The position numbers were made by a program, and so were the translations under genes. Below are positions 52,345-60,350 of a stretch of 64,000 nt of DNA, one piece after another. Position 1 is the first letter of the stretch; each line of letters opens with the position of its first letter. Source of the stretch: Streptomyces sp. A1277. GTDB lineage: Bacteria; Actinomycetota; Actinomycetes; Streptomycetales; Streptomycetaceae. Where the stretch lies: positions 1 through 64,000 of the forward strand of contig NZ_SSBI01000020.1 of the NCBI RefSeq assembly GCF_004795015.1, given 5' to 3'. Below the pieces are notes generated by a model. It was not told the origin of the DNA. It did no database searches and saw nothing but the letters and a program-made list of their open reading frames with translations.

Positions 52345-53964
52345 GTGCCCGAGACCTTCCGCCCCCGCCCGTACCAGACCGCCGCCATCGATGCGCTGAC
52401 CGCCGGATGGGCAGGCCCCAACAACCGCCTGGCCGTTGTACTGCCGACCGGCGCCGGGAAAACGGTGGTGTTCGCGAACCTGATTGCCCAGATGCGCCAC
52501 CAGCTCGGCCGCAAGCGCGCCCTGGTCATCGCTCACCGCGAGGAGCTGATCGAGCAGGCCGCCGCGAAGATCCGCGCGGTGTGCCCGGACCTTCGCGTTG
52601 GCATCGTCAAGGCCGAACGGAACCACCACCGCGTCATGGACGTGATCGTCGCCTCCGTCCAGACCCTGGCCGTGAAGCGGCGCCGCGAGCAGATCCAGGG
52701 CATCGGCCTGGTGATCGTGGACGAGTGCCACCACGCCGCGGCCGCCACCTACCGCAAGGTGCTCGACCACTTCGGGGCCTGGCGTGGTGTGCCGGTCGCC
52801 GGTTTCACCGCGACGATGACGCGCGGCGACGGCGGTCTGGGCGAGGTCTGGCAGGACGTCGTGTTCACGCTCGACATCCTGGAGATGATCGGCGACGGCT
52901 ACCTGTGCGACGTCCGCGGCCGCCGCGTCACCGTGGCCGGCCTCGACCTTGACGCGGTGAAGACCCGCAACGGCGACCTTGCCGACGGCCAGCTGGGTCA
53001 GGCGCTCGATGACTCCGGCGCGGCCGCCACCATCGCGGCCGCGTACACCGAGCACGCCGCGGACCGGCCCGGCGTCGTCTTCACCCCCACCGTGGCCACC
53101 GCCCAGTCCATGGCGGCCGCATTCACCGCCGCAGGGATCTCGGCCGCGCCGATCTGGGGGGACATGCCCCGCGATCAGCGGGCCCAGGAGCTCGCCCGGT
53201 ACAAGTCCGGGGCAGTGCAGGTGTTGACCAACTGCATGGTGCTCACCGAGGGGTTCGACGCCCCGTGGACGTCGTGCGTCGTTGTCGCCCGCCCGACCAA
53301 GTCCCCCGGCCTCTACTGCCAGATGGTCGGCCGGGGGCTGCGTCTGCACGACGGGAAGCGTGACGCCCTGGTGCTCGACGTCGTGGGCGCCTCGACCCGC
53401 CACAAGCTGGCGTCGATCGTGGACCTGACCAGCCAGGAGGCCGGGGAGGTACCGGAGGATCGTCCGCTGCGCGAGGCGGTCGCCGAGTTCCAGGCCGAGC
53501 AGGCCCAGCGCCTGGTCGTGCAGCAGCTGCACATGGAGGAGTTCAACCTCTTCGGCCAGTCCAGCACGCAGTGGCTCCGGACCGCGGCAGGCGCCTGGTT
53601 CATCCCGCTCCGCTCCGACCTGTTCCTCTTCCTCGTCCGCGACCCCGCCAGCAAGGGCTACCGCGTCCGCCGCTGGGACGCCAACAAGGGCGTCCGCCCG
53701 CCGAACCCGGACCCGGCTATGCCGCTGGCCGACGCCATGCAGTGGGCCGAGCGCGCCGGACGGGCGCTCGCCCCGGCGCACTTCGTCGCCAAGAGCGCCG
53801 CATGGAGGGCCCGGCCCGCGTCCACCCGACAGCTCGGCTACTGCCGAGCCCACCACATCCCCGTCCCGCGCGGGGCCACGGCCGGCGAGGTTGGCGACCT
53901 CCAGGCCATCCACCGGGTGAGCGGCGTTCTCGCCCGCCTGGCGGCCGTGCCCGCAGCCGCATGA
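52345..53964 (+). CDS. DEAD/DEAH-type superfamily 2 DNA helicase
   Basis: About 539 residues. RPRPYQTAAIDALTAGW is a Q-motif-like start, LPTGAGKTVVFANL is Walker A, VDECHHAAAATY is the DEAH box, and MVGRGLRLHDGK is motif VI. It matches the YpaH/SSL2-like helicases carried by phages and integrative elements. GTG 52345 is 11 bp after GAGG; GTG 52333 is also in frame. The gene follows the candidate origin, and a hairpin lies right after its stop. Confidence 0.82.
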   Translation: MPETFRPRPYQTAAIDALTAGWAGPNNRLAVVLPTGAGKTVVFANLIAQMRHQLGRKRALVIAHREELIEQAAAKIRAVCPDLRVGIVKAERNHHRVMDVIVASVQTLAVKRRREQIQGIGLVIVDECHHAAAATYRKVLDHFGAWRGVPVAGFTATMTRGDGGLGEVWQDVVFTLDILEMIGDGYLCDVRGRRVTVAGLDLDAVKTRNGDLADGQLGQALDDSGAAATIAAAYTEHAADRPGVVFTPTVATAQSMAAAFTAAGISAAPIWGDMPRDQRAQELARYKSGAVQVLTNCMVLTEGFDAPWTSCVVVARPTKSPGLYCQMVGRGLRLHDGKRDALVLDVVGASTRHKLASIVDLTSQEAGEVPEDRPLREAVAEFQAEQAQRLVVQQLHMEEFNLFGQSSTQWLRTAAGAWFIPLRSDLFLFLVRDPASKGYRVRRWDANKGVRPPNPDPAMPLADAMQWAERAGRALAPAHFVAKSAAWRARPASTRQLGYCRAHHIPVPRGATAGEVGDLQAIHRVSGVLARLAAVPAAA

Positions 53965-53966
53965 AA

Positions 53967-53993
53967 GCCGGGCCTGTCGTTACCAGGCCCGGC
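53967..53993 (+). terminator. Hairpin terminator after the helicase gene
   Basis: GCCGGGCCTG (53967-53976) pairs perfectly with CAGGCCCGGC (53984-53993) around a 7-base loop. It begins 3 bp after the stop codon of the helicase gene and has no T-run. Confidence 0.65.
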
Positions 53994-54023
53994 CTCCCCA
54001 CCCATCACACCACGGAGGAAGCC

Positions 54024-54284
54024 GTGAACAAGACCGTCATCGAAGAGGGCATCTGCGCCCAGACCTACCCCGACCTCTTCTTCCCCGAGAAGGGGGAGGC
54101 CGGCAAGACCCGTGCGGCGAAGGGCATCTGCTTCGTCTGCCCGGTGCGTCGGGCCTGCCTGGAAGAGGCACTCGCCGAGGAGGGCACCGTCGCGGCCTCC
54201 CACCGGTACGGGGTGTTGGGCGGGTGCAGCCCCCGGGAGCGCGCGGACATCGCCAAGCAGCAGCGGTACAGGGCCGCGGCGTGA
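54024..54284 (+). CDS. WhiB-like Fe-S regulator
   Basis: An 86-residue protein from GTG 54024, with GGAGG just upstream. Four cysteines fit the Wbl pattern: CAQTYPDLFF, then C-x-x-C-x(5)-C in GICFVCPVRRACLEEAL, which bind a [4Fe-4S] cluster. YGVLGGCSPRER is the Wbl turn, G-V-L-G-G where host proteins usually have G-V-W-G-G. Wbl proteins bind the primary sigma factor; phage forms can block host WhiB2 and bar superinfection. The last codon overlaps the methyltransferase start (GTGA). Confidence 0.88.
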   Translation: MNKTVIEEGICAQTYPDLFFPEKGEAGKTRAAKGICFVCPVRRACLEEALAEEGTVAASHRYGVLGGCSPRERADIAKQQRYRAAA

Positions 54285-55711
54285 CGGCCGCCCTGGCGCG
54301 CGCCCGCGCCCTCCTCGACACCCCACCACCAGAGACCATCCCCGGACAGCTCGCGGCCCCGTACGGGCCCCGCATCGGCTCACTGTGCACCGGATACGGC
54401 GGGCTCGACATGGCCGTCCAGGCCGTGTTCGGCGGGACCACCGCCTGGGTGTCCGACATCGACCCGGGCGCCTCCCGGATCCTCGCCCACCACCAGCCGG
54501 ACGTCCCCAACCTGGGCGACCTGACGGCCATCGACCTGGACGCAGTCGAGCCGGTCGACATCCTCACCGCTGGCTACCCGTGCCAGCCCTTCAGCAACGC
54601 CGGCAAGCGGAAAGGAACCGCAGATGAGCGGCACATCTGGCCGTGGATTGCCCGTGCCCTTGGGGTTCTACGACCCCGAGTCGCGATCTTTGAGAACGTC
54701 GCAGGCCACGTTCGACTGGGATTCGACACCGTCCTCGCCGACCTTGCCGCCCTCGGGTTCGATGCGGAGTGGTGCACTGTTCGCGCGTCGGAGATCGGCG
54801 CTGCCCATCAGCGCAACCGCCTCTTCCTCCTCGCCTGGCCTGCCGACACCGGCAGCAAGGGACTGGCGTGGCGGTGGGCAGAAGGGGCAGCTGCCGACGG
54901 CCGTCAGCCTGTTGCCGACGCCCACCGTGTCGGAGGCGACCGGGCCGGGGCACGCGGCGGACGGGGGGATGAATCTGCGGCACGTCGTATCGCTGCTTCC
55001 CACGCCGCGGGCCTCGGCGAACGAGAACCGGCAGACGAAGCGAACGCCGTCGCAGGAAGCAGGGAAGCACGGGCTGTCGCTGGCGGCCGAGGTGTGCTCG
55101 CTGCTGCCGACACCGACGGCGACGCCCTACGGCACCAATCAGTCGCCGAGCCCCGGCGCCGCGGTGCGGCCGTCGCTCAACTCGCTGGCACCGACTCTGC
55201 TGTCGATGAGCGCTGCTGCCCCACCTGCGGATGTGGTGAGTCCTTCCACGACGCAGGCGGGTTCTGTGCCGGCTGCCTCCACTGCACCGACCCCGAACTC
55301 GGTCGGCCCATCTGCCCTGCGGACTGCCCCGACTGTGCCGGTGAATCTGCTGTCGACGCCGCGTGCGTCGGACTGGGAGAAGGGCGGCCCGAACCAGCGC
55401 GGCTCGAAGGGCGACCTGACGCTCCCATCAGCAGCCCACCGGATTGGGGTCAGTACGCCCCCGCCATCGCCCGGTGGGAGCACGTCATCGGGCGCCCCGC
55501 CCCGAGCGCAACCAACGCTCTGGGACGGCTGAACCCGCCGTTCGTGGAGTGGCTGATGGGCCTGCCCGCCGGCCACGTCACCGACGTCCCGGGCCTGTCC
55601 CGCACCGCGCAGCTCAAGGCCCTCGGCAACGGGGTCGTACCCCAACAGGCCGAGGCCGCGCTACGGCTGCTTGCCGCACGGGCCGGTATCACCGCCCCAC
55701 ACCCGGCATGA
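54281..55711 (+). CDS. C5-cytosine DNA methyltransferase
   Basis: About 476 residues from GTG 54281. Motifs: I, GSLCTGYGGLDMAVQAVFG; IV, TAGYPCQPFSNAGKRKG with the catalytic Cys; VI, IFENVAGHV; VIII, AAHQRNRLFLLAW; and at the C-terminus LNPPFVEWLMGLPAG and KALGNGVVPQQAE (motif X). The middle (about 185-390) is a target-recognition region that in this frame is Ala/Arg-rich with a Cys-rich patch (RCCPTCGCGESFHDAGGFC). The same DNA has a long open frame, 54624-55532, that reads like a conserved phage protein. Probably marks element DNA or evades host restriction. Confidence 0.82.
   Translation: MTAALARARALLDTPPPETIPGQLAAPYGPRIGSLCTGYGGLDMAVQAVFGGTTAWVSDIDPGASRILAHHQPDVPNLGDLTAIDLDAVEPVDILTAGYPCQPFSNAGKRKGTADERHIWPWIARALGVLRPRVAIFENVAGHVRLGFDTVLADLAALGFDAEWCTVRASEIGAAHQRNRLFLLAWPADTGSKGLAWRWAEGAAADGRQPVADAHRVGGDRAGARGGRGDESAARRIAASHAAGLGEREPADEANAVAGSREARAVAGGRGVLAAADTDGDALRHQSVAEPRRRGAAVAQLAGTDSAVDERCCPTCGCGESFHDAGGFCAGCLHCTDPELGRPICPADCPDCAGESAVDAACVGLGEGRPEPARLEGRPDAPISSPPDWGQYAPAIARWEHVIGRPAPSATNALGRLNPPFVEWLMGLPAGHVTDVPGLSRTAQLKALGNGVVPQQAEAALRLLAARAGITAPHPA
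54624..55532 (+). CDS. Overlapping ORF inside the methyltransferase gene (LPTP-repeat phage protein)
   Basis: A 302-residue frame shifted by one from the methyltransferase. Its N-terminus, FYDPESRSLRTSQATFDWDS and SPTLPPSGSMRSGALF, and then repeated LLPTP/GLPTP boxes, RDWRGGGQKGQLPTAV and ASDWEKGGPNQRGSKGDLTL, match what I remember of a widespread phage protein type. In its core (54969-55140) only about 8 of 62 codons end in A or T, against about 26 of 58 in the methyltransferase frame, so it looks like the coding frame there. Elsewhere the balance reverses. Either true dual coding or a frameshift-fused product is possible. Confidence 0.55.
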   Translation: MSGTSGRGLPVPLGFYDPESRSLRTSQATFDWDSTPSSPTLPPSGSMRSGALFARRRSALPISATASSSSPGLPTPAARDWRGGGQKGQLPTAVSLLPTPTVSEATGPGHAADGGMNLRHVVSLLPTPRASANENRQTKRTPSQEAGKHGLSLAAEVCSLLPTPTATPYGTNQSPSPGAAVRPSLNSLAPTLLSMSAAAPPADVVSPSTTQAGSVPAASTAPTPNSVGPSALRTAPTVPVNLLSTPRASDWEKGGPNQRGSKGDLTLPSAAHRIGVSTPPPSPGGSTSSGAPPRAQPTLWDG

Positions 55712-55791
55712 CCGCGCAGTACGCCCCGGCCGGGACTCAGCCGGCCGGGGCGCACGCCGCCCAGTATCCCCCGACCCTGAAGGAGCCCACC

Positions 55792-56961
55792 ATGACCGAC
55801 CAGCCCACCGCCCGCCCGCCGTACCGGTACGTGGATGAGGACGAGTTCTGTCTGTCCGCCCACCGCCTGTCCGACCTGGCGACCGGCGTCCCGCTCGACA
55901 CGGTGTCGATCACCGTCGAGGGTGACTCCGACCCGCAGTCCGCGCACGTTCCGGTCGGGGACCTGCCTCGGGTCCTGGTCGGGATCGCCGAGGCTGCGGG
56001 TCTTGCCCCGGCTGTGGCGCCCACCCCCGACCGGGTCACCGCCCTGTACGACGCCATCGACGCCTTCCAGCGCCAGCACCGCACCACCGGCGGTCTCCAG
56101 CACGCGCAGATCCGGGCGCTGCTGGCTGAGCACCTGGACGCGGCGCTGCCTGCCGCCCCGGCTGTGGCGCCCACCGCCCCGCCTGCCGCCGACCAGCCCG
56201 CACCCGCCCCGCTGTCCGAGGTGTGGTCCGTGTGGCGCGAGGACGAGCCCGCCTACAACCACTTCGCCACCGTGGACGCCGCGCGGCAGGGCACGATCGA
56301 CTTCTGGGAAGAGGACGAGCCCTCGTGCCCGGACTACAGCTGGGACCAGCAGGCTGGCGGCGCCCGCCTGGAGCTGCTGGTGGGCGGGGTGCACTCCGGT
56401 GTGTACGCGTCCCGCCACCCCGTCTACGGCGGACCGGCTGCCGCACCCGTTGCCGAAGCCGACGCCGAACTGCGGGCCGAGGTGAAGCAGTGGCGGGCCA
56501 CGTTCGGCCGTAACGCCCTCCCCGGGGCGCTCCGCCGCCTGGAGACCGTCGAGGTCGAGGTGGAGCGGCTGCGCGCCGACCGGGCCACCACGCTGCGGGA
56601 AGCCGCCATCGAGTCCGAGGTCATCGCCCGCCGCCTCTACGACGACATGGGCCAGCACGCCGCCGCCGGGGCACGCGCCGTCGGCGACCGTCTCCGCCGT
56701 CTGGCCGACGAGACGCAGCCCACCGAGGCGGCACCGTGGCCAGCGGTCACGACCTACGTCGTAGAGGTCTTGGACTTCGGCACCTGGGTCGGGGTCAGCT
56801 TCAACCGGTCCACGCTCGATGAGGCCCGTGCCAGCCGCGAGACCTGCCGCCGCCGCCTTCCCGACGGCCAGTTCCGGATCGTGCGCTGGGACGAGACAGC
56901 CACCGTCGCCGAGACCGACTCCGAGCCCGCCACCGCCGCGACCGATGAGTCGCAGCCGTGA
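55792..56961 (+). CDS. Hypothetical prophage protein, 389 residues
   Basis: From ATG 55792 with AGGAG upstream. It starts with an acidic region (PYRYVDEDEFCLSAHRLSDL), then has a Pro/Ala linker (about 135-160), a globular middle (SEVWSVWREDEPAYNHFATV), a coiled-coil stretch (LRRLETVEVEVERLRADRAT) and a final beta-rich part (YVVEVLDFGTWVGVSFNRS). I do not know the family. Similar mosaics of short domains are common in actinophage early regions. Its stop overlaps the next small gene as GTGA. Confidence 0.65.
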   Translation: MTDQPTARPPYRYVDEDEFCLSAHRLSDLATGVPLDTVSITVEGDSDPQSAHVPVGDLPRVLVGIAEAAGLAPAVAPTPDRVTALYDAIDAFQRQHRTTGGLQHAQIRALLAEHLDAALPAAPAVAPTAPPAADQPAPAPLSEVWSVWREDEPAYNHFATVDAARQGTIDFWEEDEPSCPDYSWDQQAGGARLELLVGGVHSGVYASRHPVYGGPAAAPVAEADAELRAEVKQWRATFGRNALPGALRRLETVEVEVERLRADRATTLREAAIESEVIARRLYDDMGQHAAAGARAVGDRLRRLADETQPTEAAPWPAVTTYVVEVLDFGTWVGVSFNRSTLDEARASRETCRRRLPDGQFRIVRWDETATVAETDSEPATAATDESQP

Positions 56962-57107
56962 CCAGGACCGGGCCCAACCTTCCGCCCTGCATGTACGGCC
57001 GCGCCTGCCAGTACGACGACGATGCCGGCCTCTGCCCCTGCGAGGACGACGCCGACACCCTCGAACCCCGCCTCACCGTGAACGTCCCCACGGGGGACTA
57101 CCTGTGA
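56958..57107 (+). CDS. Tiny cysteine-rich protein (49 residues)
   Basis: GTG 56958 overlaps the previous stop (GTGA). The protein has four cysteines, PPCMYGRACQYDDDAGLCPC, close enough to bind one zinc ion, followed by an acidic tail. Codon third positions are strongly G/C. Function unknown; one of several tiny Cys-rich proteins in this operon. Confidence 0.6.
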   Translation: MTRTGPNLPPCMYGRACQYDDDAGLCPCEDDADTLEPRLTVNVPTGDYL

Positions 57108-57154
57108 CCGGCCCGCACCGTCACCAGGCGCAGCAGCACACCACCTGACCCACC

Positions 57155-57181
57155 GGCCGCCCGGGTAAGCCCCGGGCGGCC
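57155..57181 (+). terminator. Strong GC hairpin
   Basis: GGCCGCCCGGG (57155-57165) pairs perfectly with CCCGGGCGGCC (57171-57181) around a 5-base loop (TAAGC). It lies between the tiny Cys-rich gene and the next gene. Confidence 0.7.
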
Positions 57182-57205
57182 CGCACGACCAGCAAGGAGA
57201 GACCC

Positions 57206-57844
57206 ATGGACATCTGCCTGCTCTGCGAGAGCCCGATGGACGGCGGAATGCTCTGCGTCGGGTGCACGAAGTCAACCCGGGTGCGGCTGGAGTCTCTGCC
57301 CACCCTCTACCGCGGGCTGGCCCCGCTCCTCGCCCCGTCCGCCAGCGTCGGACAGGGCCGCTCCGGGAAGGGCGGGCCCGCCCCGCTCCCGGTATCCCTG
57401 GACGTCCTCGACGTGCGGGGCCCCGGCGGCATGGCGGCACTCCTGGAGTCCTGGGTCGACGCGGTCCGGAGCGAACGCAGGCGGCCCGAGCAGCCGCACC
57501 TCGGCAGCCCGGAAGGACGCGTGGAGCGCGCGGCCGGTGAACTCCTCGACCAGCTGCCGTGGATCGCGGTGTCGTGGTCGGAGGCCGGCGACCTCGCGCG
57601 CGAGGTACGGGAGCTCACCCGGACGGTGTCCACGATGATTCGCCCGCCCGTGCACGACGACAGCATCCGCATCGGGCACTGCCCGGCGGTCCACGAGAAC
57701 GGGACGATCTGCGGCGCCGTGTTGCGGCTGGGCCGCGGCGAGCGCGTCGTGGTGTGCGGGTGGTGCGGCTACTCGTACCCGCCTGCGACGTGGGCCGGGT
57801 TGAAGGTGTTCATGGACGAGGACGCGGCGGCCGGTGCGGCTTGA
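57206..57844 (+). CDS. Hypothetical protein with two zinc-binding ends
   Basis: A 212-residue protein from ATG 57206 with AAGGAG upstream. The N-terminus carries CLLCESPMDGGMLCVGC, a small four-Cys zinc knuckle, and the C-terminus has HCPAVHENGTICGAVL and VVCGWCGYSY, a second ribbon. The middle is helical. Proteins of this shape are frequent next to replication genes in actinophages. Role unknown; zinc ribbons at both ends suggest binding to nucleic acid or protein. Confidence 0.68.
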   Translation: MDICLLCESPMDGGMLCVGCTKSTRVRLESLPTLYRGLAPLLAPSASVGQGRSGKGGPAPLPVSLDVLDVRGPGGMAALLESWVDAVRSERRRPEQPHLGSPEGRVERAAGELLDQLPWIAVSWSEAGDLAREVRELTRTVSTMIRPPVHDDSIRIGHCPAVHENGTICGAVLRLGRGERVVVCGWCGYSYPPATWAGLKVFMDEDAAAGAA

Positions 57845-57883
57845 CGCTTGACGTCTAAGCCTGGGTTAGATAACGTCTTCCTC

Positions 57884-58108
57884 GTGAACGCGATCCCATG
57901 GCGGGACCGGGTCCGCGGGGAAGACGCGCTGGTGGAACAGCTTCAACTCCTCGTCTCCGAATCCGCCAAACGGCGAGCGATCGCCCTGCTCGACGGCGTA
58001 GCTGAGCTCGGGACTGTGGCCGACGTGGCCCGCGACCTGGGAAAGAGCTGGAACGCCGTAGACGCGGCGATCAAGAAGAACGGGCCGAAGAGCTCGACAA
58101 CCGAATAG
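57884..58108 (+). CDS. Small HTH protein
   Basis: A 74-residue protein from GTG 57884. The C-terminal part reads LGTVADVARDLGKSWNAVDA, a simple helix-turn-helix. Directly upstream are two TTGACG words (57841, 57848) and TAGATA (57867-57872), a possible promoter that would give a near-leaderless transcript. Probably a transcriptional regulator of the genes that follow. Confidence 0.62.
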   Translation: MNAIPWRDRVRGEDALVEQLQLLVSESAKRRAIALLDGVAELGTVADVARDLGKSWNAVDAAIKKNGPKSSTTE

Positions 58109-58229
58109 AACGGGGCCGGACGGCAGCTCCCGGGTGGTGGAACACCCGAGGCGCGCGCGCCGCCCGACCCCAACGCACCGGAGCGGTTCAGCGCTCCGGC
58201 ACTTGCCCACCACGAGATCGGACCTCGTC

Positions 58230-58436
58230 ATGGACCCTCGGCATCTTCGCATGCCCGCTGCCCTGAGCAGCATCCCGCCCGCCCGGCGTCTCGTCGCCGT
58301 CGGCACCCACCGCCACCTCGGCGGACGCACGATCACCGTGCGCGCCACCGAGACCGGCGTCACCGGCACCATCACCAGCCGCTGCCCCAACTGCCGGCGC
58401 ACCTTCGAGGACTGCACCTGCGGCGGTGCCCGATGA
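58230..58436 (+). CDS. Small protein with a C-terminal zinc knuckle
   Basis: A 68-residue protein from ATG 58230. A basic beta-rich part (VAVGTHRHLGGRTITVRATE) is followed by ITSRCPNCRRTFEDCTCGGA, four cysteines in 13 residues. The stop overlaps the next start (ATGA). No family assigned. The start is uncertain, as there is no strong ribosome-binding site. Confidence 0.5.
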   Translation: MDPRHLRMPAALSSIPPARRLVAVGTHRHLGGRTITVRATETGVTGTITSRCPNCRRTFEDCTCGGAR

Positions 58437-58708
58437 CGGCGCCCCTTGTCCTCAGCGACGACACCATCACCCTCCTGGGCTGGCTCGCGGACCTCCTCGA
58501 CGCCCAGCGGCCCACCGCCGAGATGCGCGACGAGATCCGCCTCTGCCGCGCCCTCGTCCTCGCCGAGCAGCTGCACGGCCCCACCGAGGCCGCATTCGAC
58601 GCCGAGAAGGACCTCCTCGCCGCCGCCCCCGCCGTGCGCCACGGCCAGACCCGCGGTGAATACGCCGCCCTCCTCCGCCTCATCGCGAAGGGAGTGAGCA
58701 CCGGATGA
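58433..58708 (+). CDS. Small helical protein (91 residues)
   Basis: ATG 58433 overlaps the previous stop and the end overlaps the next start, both as ATGA, so it is clearly part of a coupled operon. The sequence is almost all helical (TITLLGWLADLLDAQRPTAE; GEYAALLRLIAKGVS). No motif recognised. Confidence 0.6.
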   Translation: MTAPLVLSDDTITLLGWLADLLDAQRPTAEMRDEIRLCRALVLAEQLHGPTEAAFDAEKDLLAAAPAVRHGQTRGEYAALLRLIAKGVSTG

Positions 58709-58932
58709 GCGTCGACACCAGCGCGGCCCACCAGCCGCTGTATGACCCGGCCATCGACGGCGATGCCTACGTCCCACCCCTCGACACGGCGATCCGCCTC
58801 GCCCGGAAGGCCCTCACCGACAAGGCCACCGCGAACATCCACGACCACACCGAGATGCTCAAGGCAGCCGTCACCCTGGAGCTCCACCTCCGAGCCCTCG
58901 TCGCCGCCTTCGACAAGGAGGCCAGCCGATGA
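58705..58932 (+). CDS. Small helical protein (75 residues)
   Basis: Coupled to both neighbours by ATGA overlaps. It has a short polar start (QPLYDPAIDGDAYVPP) and two helices (LDTAIRLARKALTDKATANI; LELHLRALVAAFDKEA). Function unknown. Confidence 0.58.
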   Translation: MSVDTSAAHQPLYDPAIDGDAYVPPLDTAIRLARKALTDKATANIHDHTEMLKAAVTLELHLRALVAAFDKEASR

Positions 58933-59876
58933 AGACGCCGACTCCATCGCGCGGACTGGCCGCCGGGGCCGCCACTGTGACGGTGCTCCTCACCGCTGCA
59001 GCGTTCTGGCTGTCCTACGAGCACCTGCACGACGTCGCCGACCTCAACGGCCTCGACGGCGAACGCGCCTGGGCCTGGCCCGCCACCGTCGACCTGTTCA
59101 TCGTCGCCGGGGAGCTCCTGATCCTCCGCGCCTCGCTCCAGCACCGCGTTGACGCCTGGGCGATCGCCCTCGCCGCATCCGGGTCGCTCGGCTCGATCGC
59201 CCTAAACGTGGCCGGCGTGGGAGCGGGGGCCGAAGCAATGGAGTACATCGTCGCCGCCGTCCCCCCGGTCGCCGCGCTCCTCGCGTTCGGTGCTCTCATG
59301 CGGCAAGTTCACGACGCCCTCGCCGGACATCACGAGCGGCCACGGCCGCGCGCCACCGCCGCACGCCCGACGCCGGAGCTGGTCCCGGCCGGGGCTCGGC
59401 TCCTGCCCCTTGTGTCCCTCAGTGTGGCCACAGAAGTGACCACAGCAGCGGCGGCACGCCCCCTGCCTGAGGTGGTACCCGCCGGGGTCCGTTTCCTGCC
59501 GCTGGTGCCCGGCGATGTGACCGCCGAGGTGACCATTGAGCGCGTCGGTACCGAGCCCGAGCAGGTGGTCACCCGGCCCTCGGTCGAGACCACCTTCAAG
59601 ATGCTCGACTGGTCGTCCCTCGGTGCAGGCGGTAACCACCAGCGCTCGGCCGAGCTGACCACCGCGCTGGCCGCCGCAGAGCCCCGCCAAGTGGTCACCG
59701 TCCCGGTCACCATCACCCCCGCTGAACTGCGGAGACAGGCCCGCACGCTGAACCGGCAGGTGGTCGCCGAGACCAACCGGCCGGTGACCATCGAACGGCT
59801 CCGCGACGAGTTCGGTCTCTCCCGCCGCGACGCCACCGAGCTCCGCCGCGAAATCGTCGGGAGCAGCCGGTCATGA
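58929..59876 (+). CDS. DUF2637-type membrane protein (Spd-like)
   Basis: A 315-residue protein. Four transmembrane segments fill residues 10-130 (AGAATVTVLLTAAAFWLSY, WPATVDLFIVAGELLILRAS, AIALAASGSLGSIALNVAGV, YIVAAVPPVAALLAFGALM), the DUF2637 pattern. The cytoplasmic half has a duplicated RPTPELVPAGARLLPLV-like segment (about 140-200) and ends in an HTH-like RDEFGLSRRDATELRREI. DUF2637 proteins include the Spd spread proteins of Streptomyces plasmids and also occur in actinophages. It may help DNA move between hyphal compartments or act at the membrane. Confidence 0.75.
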   Translation: MKTPTPSRGLAAGAATVTVLLTAAAFWLSYEHLHDVADLNGLDGERAWAWPATVDLFIVAGELLILRASLQHRVDAWAIALAASGSLGSIALNVAGVGAGAEAMEYIVAAVPPVAALLAFGALMRQVHDALAGHHERPRPRATAARPTPELVPAGARLLPLVSLSVATEVTTAAAARPLPEVVPAGVRFLPLVPGDVTAEVTIERVGTEPEQVVTRPSVETTFKMLDWSSLGAGGNHQRSAELTTALAAAEPRQVVTVPVTITPAELRRQARTLNRQVVAETNRPVTIERLRDEFGLSRRDATELRREIVGSSRS

Positions 59877-60037
59877 TCACGTACCACGGCATCGGCTACT
59901 ACGGCCTCTTCGCCGCCCTCGGCGCGCTCGTCCTCATCACGCTGCTACCCAACGGCTCCCGGGCACACCGCCTGCTCTCCAGCGCCTTCCTCGCCGCGCT
60001 CCTCTTCACCGCCGCCGTCGTCGGCCTCTCGTACTGA
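59873..60037 (+). CDS. Tiny membrane protein (54 residues)
   Basis: ATG 59873 overlaps the DUF2637 stop (ATGA). It has two hydrophobic helices, YYGLFAALGALVLITLLP and LLSSAFLAALLFTAAVVGL, with a short charged turn between. It could be a holin-like or spread-accessory protein; position favours the latter. Confidence 0.62.
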   Translation: MITYHGIGYYGLFAALGALVLITLLPNGSRAHRLLSSAFLAALLFTAAVVGLSY

Positions 60038-60048
60038 AGGACCCCGCC

Positions 60049-60348
60049 ATGAAGACCACCCTGCTCGCCGCCATCGACACCGCCCACGCCCACACCATGG
60101 CCGCCCCGCCCGCGTCGGCCACGACCGGCGGCTCCGTCCCCATCAGCGTGCTGCTGATCATCGCTCTCTCCGGCGTCGCCTGGTGGATGTTCAAGCACGG
60201 CGACAAGACCAAGAAGCTCCACCTCGGCCCCGGCTTCGTCTGCCTCGGCCTCGGGCTCTCCATGTCCGGCACCCAGATCGGCGCCATGGTCAACCAGCTG
60301 TTCGGCACCCTCGCCCAGATGGTCGCCACCTTCGCCAGCAACGCCTGA
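60049..60348 (+). CDS. Small membrane protein (99 residues)
   Basis: Starts 11 bp after the previous stop with AAGGACC upstream. One clear transmembrane helix (SVPISVLLIIALSGVAWWMF) follows a polar N-terminus, then a basic patch (KHGDKTKKLH) and an amphipathic, glycine-rich second segment. Its place after two other membrane proteins suggests one membrane complex, as in spd clusters. Confidence 0.62.
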   Translation: MKTTLLAAIDTAHAHTMAAPPASATTGGSVPISVLLIIALSGVAWWMFKHGDKTKKLHLGPGFVCLGLGLSMSGTQIGAMVNQLFGTLAQMVATFASNA

Positions 60349-60350
60349 CC

